Part shown: positions 1 to 6,279 of the stretch, one piece after another
Layout of the letters: each line of letters begins with the position of its first letter
Numbering within the stretch: the first letter of the stretch is position 1
NCBI GenBank assembly: GCA_031266955.1
Contig: JAISAA010000220.1
Span: forward strand, 1-9,392
Length of the DNA stretch: 9,392 bases
Reading direction: 5' to 3'
Source: Oscillospiraceae bacterium
GTDB taxonomy: Bacteria > Bacillota > Clostridia > Oscillospirales > Oscillospiraceae
Notes under the pieces: generated by a model
What the model was told of the DNA's origin: nothing
The model's database searches: none
What the model saw: only the letters and a program-made list of their open reading frames with translations
Translations under genes and position numbers: made by a program

Positions 1-80
1 CCCGCGCCGAGCGCCGCCAAAATTATTATGATGTCGAAGAAGTTGAAGCGAAGCTTGAATTTACCCTTTTGCGTGTTCAC
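1..80 (-). CDS. DUF4330-like membrane protein, N-terminal fragment (cut by window edge)
   Basis: A reading frame on the minus strand stays open from a GTG at 80 to the window edge. It begins MNTQKGKFKLRFNFFD and continues into a hydrophobic run (IIIILAALGA). A short basic, Phe/Asn-rich lead into one membrane helix is the usual start of DUF4330 proteins, which are single-pass membrane proteins of unknown function found near surface-polysaccharide genes in Firmicutes. An in-frame ATG at 101 is an alternative start, but nothing like a ribosome binding site precedes it. The GTG has AAAGGA 12 nt upstream, which is long but usable. The start overlaps the 3' end of the glycosyltransferase gene, so it should be the fourth gene of the same operon. 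Only about 26 residues are visible, so the family call is tentative; the presence of a real gene start is more secure. Confidence 0.55.
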   Translation of the reverse strand, partial: MNTQKGKFKLRFNFFDIIIILAALGA

Positions 81-1242
81 TGTTATGACCGTTCCTTTCA
101 TTATTGCGTTCGCCGCCGCATTTTATCGCCGCGTCCCGCCGCGGCGCGAGCCGCCTGTATATATCCTCCACCTTTTTTACGGGTACGGACGCCGTGAAGC
201 GCTCCTCGTAGAGTTCCAGCGCGCGGCGCGACATACGTTTCCGTTCCTCCGGGTCCGAGTACAGACGCTTTACCGCGCCTGCGATGGCGGCGGCGTCCTT
301 TTTCGGGACGACGAGGCCGTTTTCGCCGTGTATTATCAAATACGGATTGCCGTCCAAATCGGATACGACCGCCGGCGTCCCGAGGCTCATCCCCTCCAAC
401 AGCGACAGGCTCGACGTCTCCGAGACGTAAGAGGCGTTGATTTGTACGTCCGTGATGTTTTCCATCTCCCATATCTCCGGGACGAAGCCCGTGAAAATAC
501 AGCTTTCAAGTCCCAAGGCGCGGCTTTTTTCGCGCAAGGCGTTCTCATACGAGCCCGTACCCGCTATGATGAACCGAATTGGCAGCTCCCGCAGCAGCGC
601 CGCCGCCTCTAACACATATTCGTGCCCCTTGTAGGGCTCGAGCCGCGCGACGACGGAGCAGACGAGCTCTCCGTCGCGAATGCCGTATTTTTTTCTGACC
701 GCGCTTTTTTCCGCCTCCGTGAGCGTCCGCACCGGCTCCACGCCGTTGAACATCGTGACTATCTTGCCGGGGGACGTTCCCGTATCGGTGAGATTGTCGC
801 GCGCCGCCGGGGATATCGCGATGATCGCGTCGGACAGGTGGTTATTTGCGAAGCCGAGCAGCCGCCTCATCGGAAAAACCTTTCGCGAGCGCTTGATATC
901 AAAGGCGCAGTGCCTTGTGTGCACCGAGGCGCATTTGCCGTAAAGCTTCGCCGCAATGCGGGCGCTGAGGCTCGCGTGGGTGTGGACGATATCGGGCTTC
1001 AATTCCTTAAATACCCGCAGAAAGCCTCCGGCCGCTCCCGGGGAAAACGAGCGCTCGGCTATCCCCTCCAGCTCATACGGCTCGACGCCGGCTTCCAGCA
1101 ATCGCGGTATGAGCATAGAGCCCCGGGGCAGAACGACGCGGTGCGAAAATTCACGCTTGTCCGTATTGCGCATAAAATTTATGAGCGCGAGGCCCGCTCC
1201 GCCGATATTGGAGTCAGTTATCACATTTACAACTCTTATCAT
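61..1242 (-). CDS. GT4-family glycosyltransferase
   Basis: A 393-residue retaining glycosyltransferase of the GT-B fold (CAZy GT4, RfaB/WecG-unrelated type). It would transfer a sugar from a nucleotide donor to a lipid-linked or glycan acceptor at the inner face of the membrane. The N-terminal Rossmann domain has the glycine-rich loop SNIGGAG (11-17) that contacts donor phosphates. The C-terminal donor domain starts near VVARLEPYKG (197-206), has a Gly turn at AGTG (227-230) and carries the EX7E pair E275/E283 typical of GT4. The ATG at 1242 follows AAGGAG and overlaps the stop of the ligase gene in an ATGA (1239-1242), so translation is probably coupled. After about residue 366 the protein ends in a polar, Asn/Gly/Glu-rich tail that the family does not need; this tail overlaps the start of the next gene. 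Donor and acceptor cannot be read from sequence. Confidence 0.93.
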   Translation of the reverse strand: MIRVVNVITDSNIGGAGLALINFMRNTDKREFSHRVVLPRGSMLIPRLLEAGVEPYELEGIAERSFSPGAAGGFLRVFKELKPDIVHTHASLSARIAAKLYGKCASVHTRHCAFDIKRSRKVFPMRRLLGFANNHLSDAIIAISPAARDNLTDTGTSPGKIVTMFNGVEPVRTLTEAEKSAVRKKYGIRDGELVCSVVARLEPYKGHEYVLEAAALLRELPIRFIIAGTGSYENALREKSRALGLESCIFTGFVPEIWEMENITDVQINASYVSETSSLSLLEGMSLGTPAVVSDLDGNPYLIIHGENGLVVPKKDAAAIAGAVKRLYSDPEERKRMSRRALELYEERFTASVPVKKVEDIYRRLAPRRDAAIKCGGERNNERNGHNSEHAKG

Positions 1243-2708
1243 CCGACTCCTTCCGCCTCTGTTTCCTCCGGCGCCTGCTGCTCAATTTCCCGGTGCAAGG
1301 GCTCTATAGCCTTATCACGGCGCGAAAGCGCCATGCTCAGTCCCAGCGCAGCCCAGAATACGAGAGCGACGCGGTAATTGTAGAACGAGTAATCCGTCAT
1401 CCCCTGCACGAGAAAGCCGAGAATTGCGGAAACCGCCGCCATTCTGTAATAATTCATCGCCTTATCCGCCGAGCGCGCCACAGCCGACGCGAGCGCGCGC
1501 AGCTGCGAAAACAGCAGCAGCACAAAAACAATAAGCGCCGCGGCCCCGGCGTCGCAGACGAGCTGCAAAAACAGGTTGTGCGAGTGCTGCGCGGCGGCGG
1601 CGTTGTAGCCGTAGTGCGGATACATCTTGTTAAACGCCGCGGCGCCCGGCCCCACCCCGACGAGCCAGAAATCCCTCAGCATAGACAGCGTCCCGAGCCA
1701 GATGGACAGCCTGTAGGACGTAGAGCCGTCCTTCAAATCCCCGATGCTCAAAAACCGGCTGACGATAACGTCCGGCAGCAGAAAATACAGCGCGGCGAGC
1801 CCGAAAAGCCCGAGCAGGATAAACCGGCGGTCGAGCATAACGAGAAACACCGCGGCGGCGACAATGAGCCCCAGCCAGCCCCCGCGCGCGAACGTCAGCG
1901 CCATACAAAGCAGCATAACGCCCAGCGCCCCGATAAACAGCAGCTTCACAAGCGGGTGTTTTTCAGCCAGCGCGAGCGCCGCCGCGAACGGTATGGCGAG
2001 CAGCAGATACTCCGCAAGCACGTTCGGATTGCCGAGCGTCGAGTAAACGCGTACCCCGATGCCGGAAAACATCTCAGAATCGAGCCACCCCGACGCGCCC
2101 GAAGCGCCGAGCAAGTACTGCAAGACCCCGTAACCCGCCACAGCCGCGCCCGACAGCGCGAAAACGCGTATCGCGAGCACAACGCTCCGCCTATCCCGAA
2201 GCGCCGAAAGCGTCACGACGGAAAACAGCGCGAATAACGTCTGTAAAAACCCGCCGTACATACTCCCCGAAACGGTGACGGACGTAAAAATCGACGCGAA
2301 ATATATAGCGGCGAACAGCAGCGCGTACCGCGCCGAACCGTGCCGCGCGGGCAAAGCGCCCGGCGACGCGCCGGCCTTCAATATCGCCGACAAAAATGTA
2401 ACTCCCGTCAGCGCGGCGGCGGCCATAGTCGAAATTATCGGCGCAAGTGCCAGCGTCGCGGCGCACCACAGCTCCGGCCTCAAAAATATACTTCCGGCAA
2501 GCAGCCTGTCTAACCTCAGCGCGCGAAAGCACGCGCCGGCAAGCCCCCGGACTTTCAGCCAAAGCGCTCCGAGCACTCCCGCCGGCGCGTCCCGCGCCCC
2601 CGCCAAAAAGCGCGAGACTATCACGCTTTTGCGCCACTGCCCGCCGAACGCCGCGGCTATCGCGGCTATAACGCGGTAAATCAGGCTTGCCTTCAATATC
2701 CTGACCAC
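1239..2708 (-). CDS. O-antigen ligase / Wzy-type polymerase-like membrane protein
   Basis: A 489-residue polytopic membrane protein of the Wzy_C/O-antigen ligase superfamily. Such enzymes polymerise undecaprenyl-PP-linked repeat units or attach a finished glycan to an acceptor on the outer face of the cytoplasmic membrane. Family marks are TLGNPN (224-229) leading into a helix, ARGG (274-277) after another helix, SYRLSIW (331-337) with a conserved Arg, VGPG (351-354) and HSHN (375-378) in the large extracytoplasmic loop. The C-terminus (464-489) is a charged Glu-rich cytoplasmic-type tail. The first ~70 residues are basic and amphipathic, longer than usual. I take the GTG at 2708 as the start because AAGGAGG sits 8 nt upstream; an ATG at 2715 is in another frame and too close to that site. 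It lies 17 nt after the flippase gene and overlaps the glycosyltransferase gene by 4 nt. Ligase and polymerase cannot be separated by eye. Confidence 0.88.
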   Translation of the reverse strand: MVRILKASLIYRVIAAIAAAFGGQWRKSVIVSRFLAGARDAPAGVLGALWLKVRGLAGACFRALRLDRLLAGSIFLRPELWCAATLALAPIISTMAAAALTGVTFLSAILKAGASPGALPARHGSARYALLFAAIYFASIFTSVTVSGSMYGGFLQTLFALFSVVTLSALRDRRSVVLAIRVFALSGAAVAGYGVLQYLLGASGASGWLDSEMFSGIGVRVYSTLGNPNVLAEYLLLAIPFAAALALAEKHPLVKLLFIGALGVMLLCMALTFARGGWLGLIVAAAVFLVMLDRRFILLGLFGLAALYFLLPDVIVSRFLSIGDLKDGSTSYRLSIWLGTLSMLRDFWLVGVGPGAAAFNKMYPHYGYNAAAAQHSHNLFLQLVCDAGAAALIVFVLLLFSQLRALASAVARSADKAMNYYRMAAVSAILGFLVQGMTDYSFYNYRVALVFWAALGLSMALSRRDKAIEPLHREIEQQAPEETEAEGVG

Positions 2709-2716
2709 AGGTCATA

Positions 2717-2723
2717 CCTCCTT
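2717..2723 (-). promoter_or_regulatory. Ribosome binding site fixing the GTG start of the ligase gene
   Basis: AAGGAGG on the minus strand, 8 nt before the GTG at 2708 and 1 nt before an out-of-frame ATG at 2715. The spacing favours the GTG, whose frame is the one with the ligase family motifs. The site fills most of the 17-nt gap after the flippase stop codon. Confidence 0.8.
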
Positions 2724-2725
2724 AA

Positions 2726-4129
2726 TTAATTACTATTGCTATCGCCGCTATTGCTGTCGCCGCTATTGCCATCGCCGCGCTTCAAGCGCGAAACGGTCTG
2801 TTTTATCAGCGCGCGGGTCTCCCCGCCGTCAAAAAGCCCCTCGCGCGCGAGCGGCAGCGCGAGAAGCACGGCGTTTACCGTCGCCGCCGCCGAGGACGCG
2901 AGCGCGATGCCCCGGATACCGAGCGCCCCGGTGAATATCCCGCATAAAACGACGTTCACGGCTATCGCCGCCGCGCCCGCCAAAAGCGGTGTCTTTCCGT
3001 TCCGCCGCGCGAAATATACGCGCCCGAGCACGGCCGTCGCGGCGTACCCCGGCATCCCCGGCGCGCACCACCGCAGCGCCGACGCCGTCGAAACCACCGA
3101 ATCCGCTCCGAATTTTCCGCCCCCGTAGATCACGGAGACCGCCGGCTTCGCCAAAAGCATCGTCCCGGCCGCCGCGAGCGCCGCGAACGCGACGGAGGCG
3201 AGCATCGCCGCGCGCGCCGGAGCTATCGCGCCGCGCCCCGCCGCCTCAAGGCGCGAAATACGCGGAAACAGCACATTCGTGACTGACAGCGCGAATACCC
3301 CGATGATGATAGTGTACAGGTTCATAGCCAGCTCCAGCTCCGTAACGGCGGCGCCGCCCCGGAGCCCGGAGGCAAAACGCGTCCCGACGGCGAGGCAGAT
3401 CGGCTGCACCCACGTCGATACGATGGCCGGAAGCATAAGCTTCCCCACGCCGCGCATATCGCCGCCGCGCAGCCGGACGCGCAGCGCCGGGCGAAAGCCG
3501 CTCTTTACAAGCCGCGGCAGCATAACGGCGGCCTGCCCCGCCCAGCCGAGCAAAAACGCCGCGGACAGCCCCCATATTCCGAATTTCTCGTTCAGCGCGG
3601 CGTAGTACGCGATTATGATCCCGTTCGACACGACGGAAATCGCCGCCGGCAGGGCAAAATGCTCGAGGCTTTGCAAAATACCGACAAACGAAAACGCGAT
3701 CCCCGTAAAAAAAACGGTCGGAAACATTATCCGCGTCAGCTTTACGGCGAGCGCGAGCGTTTCAGCGTCGTACCCCGCCGCGAAAAGCCGCGTCAGCGGC
3801 TCCGCGAACATAACTCCGAGCGCCGAGACCGCGAGCGTCACATACGCGGTGAGCGACGTGAACTCAGAGCCGAAGCGCAGCGCGCCCGCTTTCCCGTCCC
3901 TCTCGTAGACCGCCGAAAACGCGGGGATAAAGCTTATCGCTATCGCGGACGCGAATACGGCGTCAAAAAACACGCGCGGTATCCTGCTCGCCGTCAAAAA
4001 CGCGTTAGCGCTCATACCCGCGCCGTAATTCGTCGCGAGCAGCCGGTCGCGCGCCAAGCCGAGCAGCTTGCCGAGCAGCGTTACCGCGAATATGCCGCCG
4101 ACGGCCGCCGTTGTGTTTTTCTCCCGCAT
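2726..4129 (-). CDS. MurJ/MviN-family lipid-linked glycan flippase
   Basis: A 467-residue MOP-superfamily flippase of the MurJ/MviN branch, predicted to move an undecaprenyl-PP-linked precursor across the cytoplasmic membrane. Visible MviN marks are LGLARDR (23-29), GAG...NAF (36-44), the SRIPRVFFDA loop (48-57), FPTVFF...SFVGILQSLEHFALPA (136-162), and YFARRNGKTP (372-381) before the last helices. The ATG at 4129 has AAGGAG about 10 nt upstream; the frame stays open further upstream to 4243, but that part contains the promoter, so it is not coding. By eye the residues aligned with E. coli D39, R52/R53 and R270 are N42, F/D and N270. Loss of the arginine pair is common in Firmicutes; the other two changes are less expected. 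The last 16 residues are a hydrophilic GD(G/S)NS repeat. First gene of the glycan operon, so it could flip that glycan rather than lipid II; I therefore give no murJ symbol. Confidence 0.88.
   Translation of the reverse strand: MREKNTTAAVGGIFAVTLLGKLLGLARDRLLATNYGAGMSANAFLTASRIPRVFFDAVFASAIAISFIPAFSAVYERDGKAGALRFGSEFTSLTAYVTLAVSALGVMFAEPLTRLFAAGYDAETLALAVKLTRIMFPTVFFTGIAFSFVGILQSLEHFALPAAISVVSNGIIIAYYAALNEKFGIWGLSAAFLLGWAGQAAVMLPRLVKSGFRPALRVRLRGGDMRGVGKLMLPAIVSTWVQPICLAVGTRFASGLRGGAAVTELELAMNLYTIIIGVFALSVTNVLFPRISRLEAAGRGAIAPARAAMLASVAFAALAAAGTMLLAKPAVSVIYGGGKFGADSVVSTASALRWCAPGMPGYAATAVLGRVYFARRNGKTPLLAGAAAIAVNVVLCGIFTGALGIRGIALASSAAATVNAVLLALPLAREGLFDGGETRALIKQTVSRLKRGDGNSGDSNSGDSNSN
2733..2777. 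repeat. Three tandem 15-bp repeats at the flippase 3' end
   Basis: Three head-to-tail copies of CTATTGCYRTCGCCG at 2733-2747, 2748-2762 and 2763-2777, differing at two positions. They keep the reading frame and encode (GD[GS]NS)x3, the final residues of the flippase before N and the stop. The unit length is a multiple of three, so copy number could vary by slippage without breaking the gene. Confidence 0.9.
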
Positions 4130-4181
4130 ATCTGTAGTGCTCCTTGTGCTCTTTGCGCCCCTTACGCTCTTGGAGAGGTCT

Positions 4182-4210
4182 ATTATATAGTACCGCTCAG
4201 AATATTTCAA
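4182..4210 (-). promoter_or_regulatory. Sigma-A promoter of the glycan operon
   Basis: On the minus strand TTGAAA (4210-4205) and TATAAT (4187-4182) are separated by exactly 17 nt. Transcription would start near 4175, leaving a leader of about 45 nt before the flippase ATG at 4129. This is 5/6 plus 6/6 to the housekeeping consensus and sits inside the open-frame extension upstream of that ATG, which supports the shorter start. Confidence 0.8.
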
Positions 4211-4234
4211 CTTTTTTGCGGGGAGGCCGTTTGT

Positions 4235-4244
4235 GTTGTACAAC
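4235..4244. promoter_or_regulatory. Perfect 10-bp palindrome upstream of the glycan promoter
   Basis: GTTGTACAAC is a perfect inverted repeat centred about 30 bp upstream of the -35 box at 4205-4210, with TTGT and ACAA copies just outside it. It could be an activator or repressor site, or chance. No regulator gene is next to it. Confidence 0.25.
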
Positions 4245-4276
4245 GAACAATGCGAACTGGAGAGCTGCGGGTCGTA

Positions 4277-4537
4277 TCAGTCGTCATAGTGATGTTTACA
4301 GGCGTAAATCTCAAGAATGCCGCCGTTGAGCATAAAAATAAGGCGATTTTTATCGTCTATGTGTACGCTCCACCAGCCCGACAAATTCCCTTTCAGCGGC
4401 TCCGGTTTTCCTATGCAGTTGTACCCATTGCGCTCGATGTCCTTTATCAGCGCGTTGATTTTCCGCAAAGTCCTTTTATCCTCCGCTTGCCAACCCGTAT
4501 AGTCTTCCCATGCCGTGTCGTGCCACAGTTTATTCAT
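4277..4537 (-). CDS. yoeB: YoeB/Txe-family mRNA interferase toxin
   Basis: An 86-residue toxin of the RelE superfamily, YoeB branch. In that family the toxin binds the ribosomal A site and cleaves mRNA, halting translation until the antitoxin neutralises it. The fit is close across the whole length: WEDYTGW (10-16), a basic helix with KINALIKDIER (26-36), KPEPLKGNLSGWWS (44-57) and ACKHHY (79-84). The catalytic set known from E. coli YoeB is present at the same numbers: E46, R65, H83 and Y84, so the enzyme looks intact. The ATG at 4537 overlaps the antitoxin stop by 8 nt (4530-4537) and has no clear ribosome binding site, pointing to translational coupling that keeps antitoxin in excess. No terminator is obvious after the stop, so transcripts may run toward the flippase promoter region. 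Confidence 0.94.
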   Translation of the reverse strand: MNKLWHDTAWEDYTGWQAEDKRTLRKINALIKDIERNGYNCIGKPEPLKGNLSGWWSVHIDDKNRLIFMLNGGILEIYACKHHYDD

Positions 4538-4805
4538 CGTCTGCGGTCTCGATCAATTCGTGGAACGACATATTGCGTCCGGCTTCGACGTCCTCTTTCA
4601 CCATCAGCAAATGAGCCATGTTGCTCTCGCTGTAAAACGGGTCGCCCTTTGTCGAGACCTCAAACGGCAACCGCTGTTCCCGCACGACGGCGCGCGCGAA
4701 CATATTGAACGCCGTCGTCGGGTTCATGCCTACCGCGAAGCAGAAGCGGTCAAATTTCTCCTTGATATCGCTGTCCAAACGAACACTGAATGTTTTTGTA
4801 GCCAT
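4530..4805 (-). CDS. RelB/DinJ-family antitoxin
   Basis: A 91-residue antitoxin. The N-terminus (MATKTFSVRLD) has the alternating beta-strand pattern of a ribbon-helix-helix DNA-binding protein, followed by two helices (about 13-26 and 30-44), then LPFE (47-50) and DPFY (55-58), the typical RelB/DinJ hinge. The rest should wrap the toxin. It would neutralise the YoeB-like toxin and repress its own promoter. The ATG at 4805 is the start because AGGAGG lies 7 nt upstream; an in-frame GTG/ATG-type start further up at 4826 falls on the -10 box and cannot be translated from this promoter. YoeB is classically paired with a Phd/YefM-family antitoxin, so this is a non-classical pairing, although mixed pairs are known in Firmicutes. 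Confidence 0.9.
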   Translation of the reverse strand: MATKTFSVRLDSDIKEKFDRFCFAVGMNPTTAFNMFARAVVREQRLPFEVSTKGDPFYSESNMAHLLMVKEDVEAGRNMSFHELIETADDE

Positions 4806-4812
4806 AATGCCA

Positions 4813-4818
4813 CCTCCT
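4813..4818 (-). promoter_or_regulatory. Ribosome binding site fixing the antitoxin start
   Basis: AGGAGG on the minus strand, 7 nt before the ATG at 4805. It begins only about 8 nt after the -10 box, so the 5' untranslated leader is about 14 nt long. Confidence 0.8.
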
Positions 4819-4825
4819 GTGTTCA

Positions 4826-4854
4826 ATTATATATCTAATATGTGCGTATGTCAA
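4826..4854 (-). promoter_or_regulatory. Consensus promoter of the toxin-antitoxin operon
   Basis: TTGACA (4854-4849), a 17-nt spacer and TATAAT (4831-4826) on the minus strand: a perfect match to the sigma-A consensus, so transcription should be strong unless repressed. Short TGTG/CACA arms (4841-4844 and 4855-4858) flank the -35 and the spacer is AT-rich; either could be where the RelB-like protein binds, but this is only a guess. Confidence 0.85.
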
Positions 4855-4858
4855 CACA

Positions 4859-5094
4859 AAAGAAATTTTCAGTCCGCCCAAGAAGTCATATTCTGTGGCG
4901 CGTGTTCAGCCGCGTGGCAAGAATTCGGGCGCACAGTCTGGCCTGAGCAAAACCATATCGACGTTGCCGCCGATGGTGCCTCCGTCTTCCTTCATGACAG
5001 AGCTGAGGCCTATCATGCGATTATGATGACGAAACTCAATCCGTGGTTACTATTCAGTATGTGTGATATCTTTTCACATTTTTCACATAACGAA
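4859..5094. other. Gene-poor stretch with a possible gene remnant
   Basis: Between the toxin-antitoxin promoter and the terminator at 5095 I see no convincing gene. A minus-strand frame from a stop at 5049 to a stop at 4906 reads like ordinary protein (for example GGTIGGNVDMVLLRPD, then APEFLPRG) but has no ribosome binding site or length to be a gene. The opposite strand is also open across the region, so the coding look may be chance. It could be the 3' remnant of a lost gene. I do not recognise the family. Confidence 0.25.
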
Positions 5095-5120
5095 GAACAC
5101 GCCCTTTTCAGAGCGTGTTC
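5095..5120 (-). terminator. Probable rho-independent terminator of the lipoprotein gene
   Basis: Perfect 8-bp stem GAACACGC/GCGTGTTC (5095-5102 with 5113-5120) and a 10-nt loop, beginning 33 nt after the lipoprotein stop at 5154. On the minus strand the stem is followed by TTCGTTATG, only a weak U tract; the plus-strand side (TATACTTATGTTTTCTT) is also T-rich, so it may work in both directions. Confidence 0.55.
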
Positions 5121-5153
5121 TATACTTATGTTTTCTTAAAATGTGTTGTGAGC

Positions 5154-6206
5154 TTATCCAAGTGGCGGGATAGGCTCAACATACGGCACGGGTATCACCA
5201 CGCCTTTATACGTGCCAACCATCTTGCCGTTGACGTTCTCCCAGTGCATGCCTTCTTCGTCGTGTTGTATGCGCTGACCGACGTAATTGCCGTTCTCATC
5301 GTAGTAAGGGTTGCCGCCTTCGTAGTAAAATCCTTCTACCGCATGATTTGTGCTATCAAGATACGAACTAACCCAGTTCCCGTTTTTGTCGCGAAATAGG
5401 TATCCCAAATCATCATAATCATGAATATAGCCTATTTCCGCTCCATATTTCGAAGTCAGATATTTAATGGTATATTGTCTTTGCACCTCTTTTTTTACCA
5501 ATCCCATTTCATACAGTTTTTCATAGGTTTCTTTTTGTGTATAGTTTTGATTGATAAGTTTTTCGAACTCTTTCTTAACCATTGATAATTCTTCTGCTTT
5601 TTTATTAGCTTCTTCCTCCCATGGCGCACCTGGAGCTGACCTTGGGGTTTTACCTGAATCGTAGGTTTGTATTATGTATAAACCACCATCTTTTGCGTAG
5701 GTTGCCTCAGTCCAGTTTCCTTCATCGTTTTTGTAATAAATAAGCTCTGTCTGACTACCGTCAAGAGTAAGTGTCGGACGATGGTATATGCCTTCATCGT
5801 CTACATAAGGGTCTCTGCCGTCATCAAAGGGATTAGCTGGATCCGGTGTTCTTGTCGGTTTCGGAAACGATCCCTGTTCAGGTTCAGGCTCGGGTGTAGG
5901 CTCAGGCGCTTCCGTCACAGTCGGCTTTTGCGTCGGTGTCGCTGTTACTGTCGGCTTCGGCGTAGCTGTCGCTTCCGGCGTTGGCGTCACAGGCGGCATG
6001 CTCGCGGCTTCCACAGCTTCAGGCGGCCTCGTAGGCACAGGCTTTACCTCTCCCGGTTCTACAATCGGTGTCGGCGACGTCCTATTATCCGTTTCTCCCG
6101 CATCAGTCTCTTTCAACGGCGGTATATACGGTGTTGTTCCGTTGCAAGCCGTAAATACCGTCAGTGCAACGAGAAGCCCTATCAGTGCGATAAATTGTTT
6201 TTTCAT
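5154..6206 (-). CDS. Lipoprotein with Pro/Thr-rich stalk and Asp/Gly/aromatic repeats
   Basis: A 350-residue secreted lipoprotein of no family I recognise. A basic start and hydrophobic helix (1-20) lead to a lipobox ending FTAC with the lipidated Cys at 21. Residues 24-128 form a Pro/Thr/Glu-rich low-complexity stalk (PTP, ATPKPTVTAT, PEPTPEPEPEQ), as used to span the cell wall. The rest is folded: a charged helical part (196-250) and repeats of the type D-x-x-G-x-aromatic: NDEGNW (160-165), RDKNGNW (272-278), YDENGNY (302-308) and HDEEGMHW (315-322). These resemble turns of beta-hairpin repeat or Ca-binding proteins, but I cannot name a fold. The ATG at 6206 is chosen because AGGAGG lies 9 nt upstream and the signal peptide starts there; upstream in-frame codons encode no signal. 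The middle of the gene (about 5400-5780) is clearly AT-richer than its neighbours, hinting at transfer. Confidence 0.85.
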   Translation of the reverse strand: MKKQFIALIGLLVALTVFTACNGTTPYIPPLKETDAGETDNRTSPTPIVEPGEVKPVPTRPPEAVEAASMPPVTPTPEATATPKPTVTATPTQKPTVTEAPEPTPEPEPEQGSFPKPTRTPDPANPFDDGRDPYVDDEGIYHRPTLTLDGSQTELIYYKNDEGNWTEATYAKDGGLYIIQTYDSGKTPRSAPGAPWEEEANKKAEELSMVKKEFEKLINQNYTQKETYEKLYEMGLVKKEVQRQYTIKYLTSKYGAEIGYIHDYDDLGYLFRDKNGNWVSSYLDSTNHAVEGFYYEGGNPYYDENGNYVGQRIQHDEEGMHWENVNGKMVGTYKGVVIPVPYVEPIPPLG

Positions 6207-6240
6207 ATGTATTTGCCCTCCTAATAAAAAATATGTGATC

Positions 6241-6272
6241 CTCCCGGGGTTCCGTACCGAGGCCTCCGGGAG
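6241..6272 (-). terminator. Hairpin upstream of the lipoprotein gene, terminator-like
   Basis: Stem CTCCCGG/CCGGGAG (6241-6247 with 6266-6272), with a GGT/ACC pair possible in the loop. On the minus strand it is followed after 8 nt by ATTTTTTATT and then the lipoprotein ribosome binding site. A hairpin plus U tract just before the start could be an attenuator or a terminator for RNA coming from further upstream. I see no clear promoter for the lipoprotein nearby. Confidence 0.35.
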
Positions 6273-6279
6273 AACCGGC

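Noticed and set aside
622..1377. Plus-strand frame of 251 codons opposite the glycosyltransferase
   Set aside because: Antisense to a gene with the GT4 glycine loop and EX7E motif; no protein-like domains.
1293..2237. Long plus-strand frame (314 codons) opposite the ligase gene
   Set aside because: Arg/Gln/Pro-rich translation without family features, antisense to a gene with clear motifs; an effect of GC-rich codon use.
2733..2777. Possible CRISPR-like repeat
   Set aside because: Direct tandem 15-bp units without spacers; they are coding repeats in the flippase tail.
4130..4243. Upstream in-frame extension of the flippase
   Set aside because: Contains the -35/-10 promoter, and homologues begin at the ATG at 4129.
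3659..4708. Long plus-strand frame (349 codons) opposite the flippase, its promoter and the toxin
   Set aside because: Basic low-quality translation crossing three well-supported minus-strand features; no ribosome binding site.
4705..5139. Plus-strand 144-codon frame across the antitoxin promoter
   Set aside because: Runs antisense through the antitoxin start and its promoter, with no ribosome binding site.
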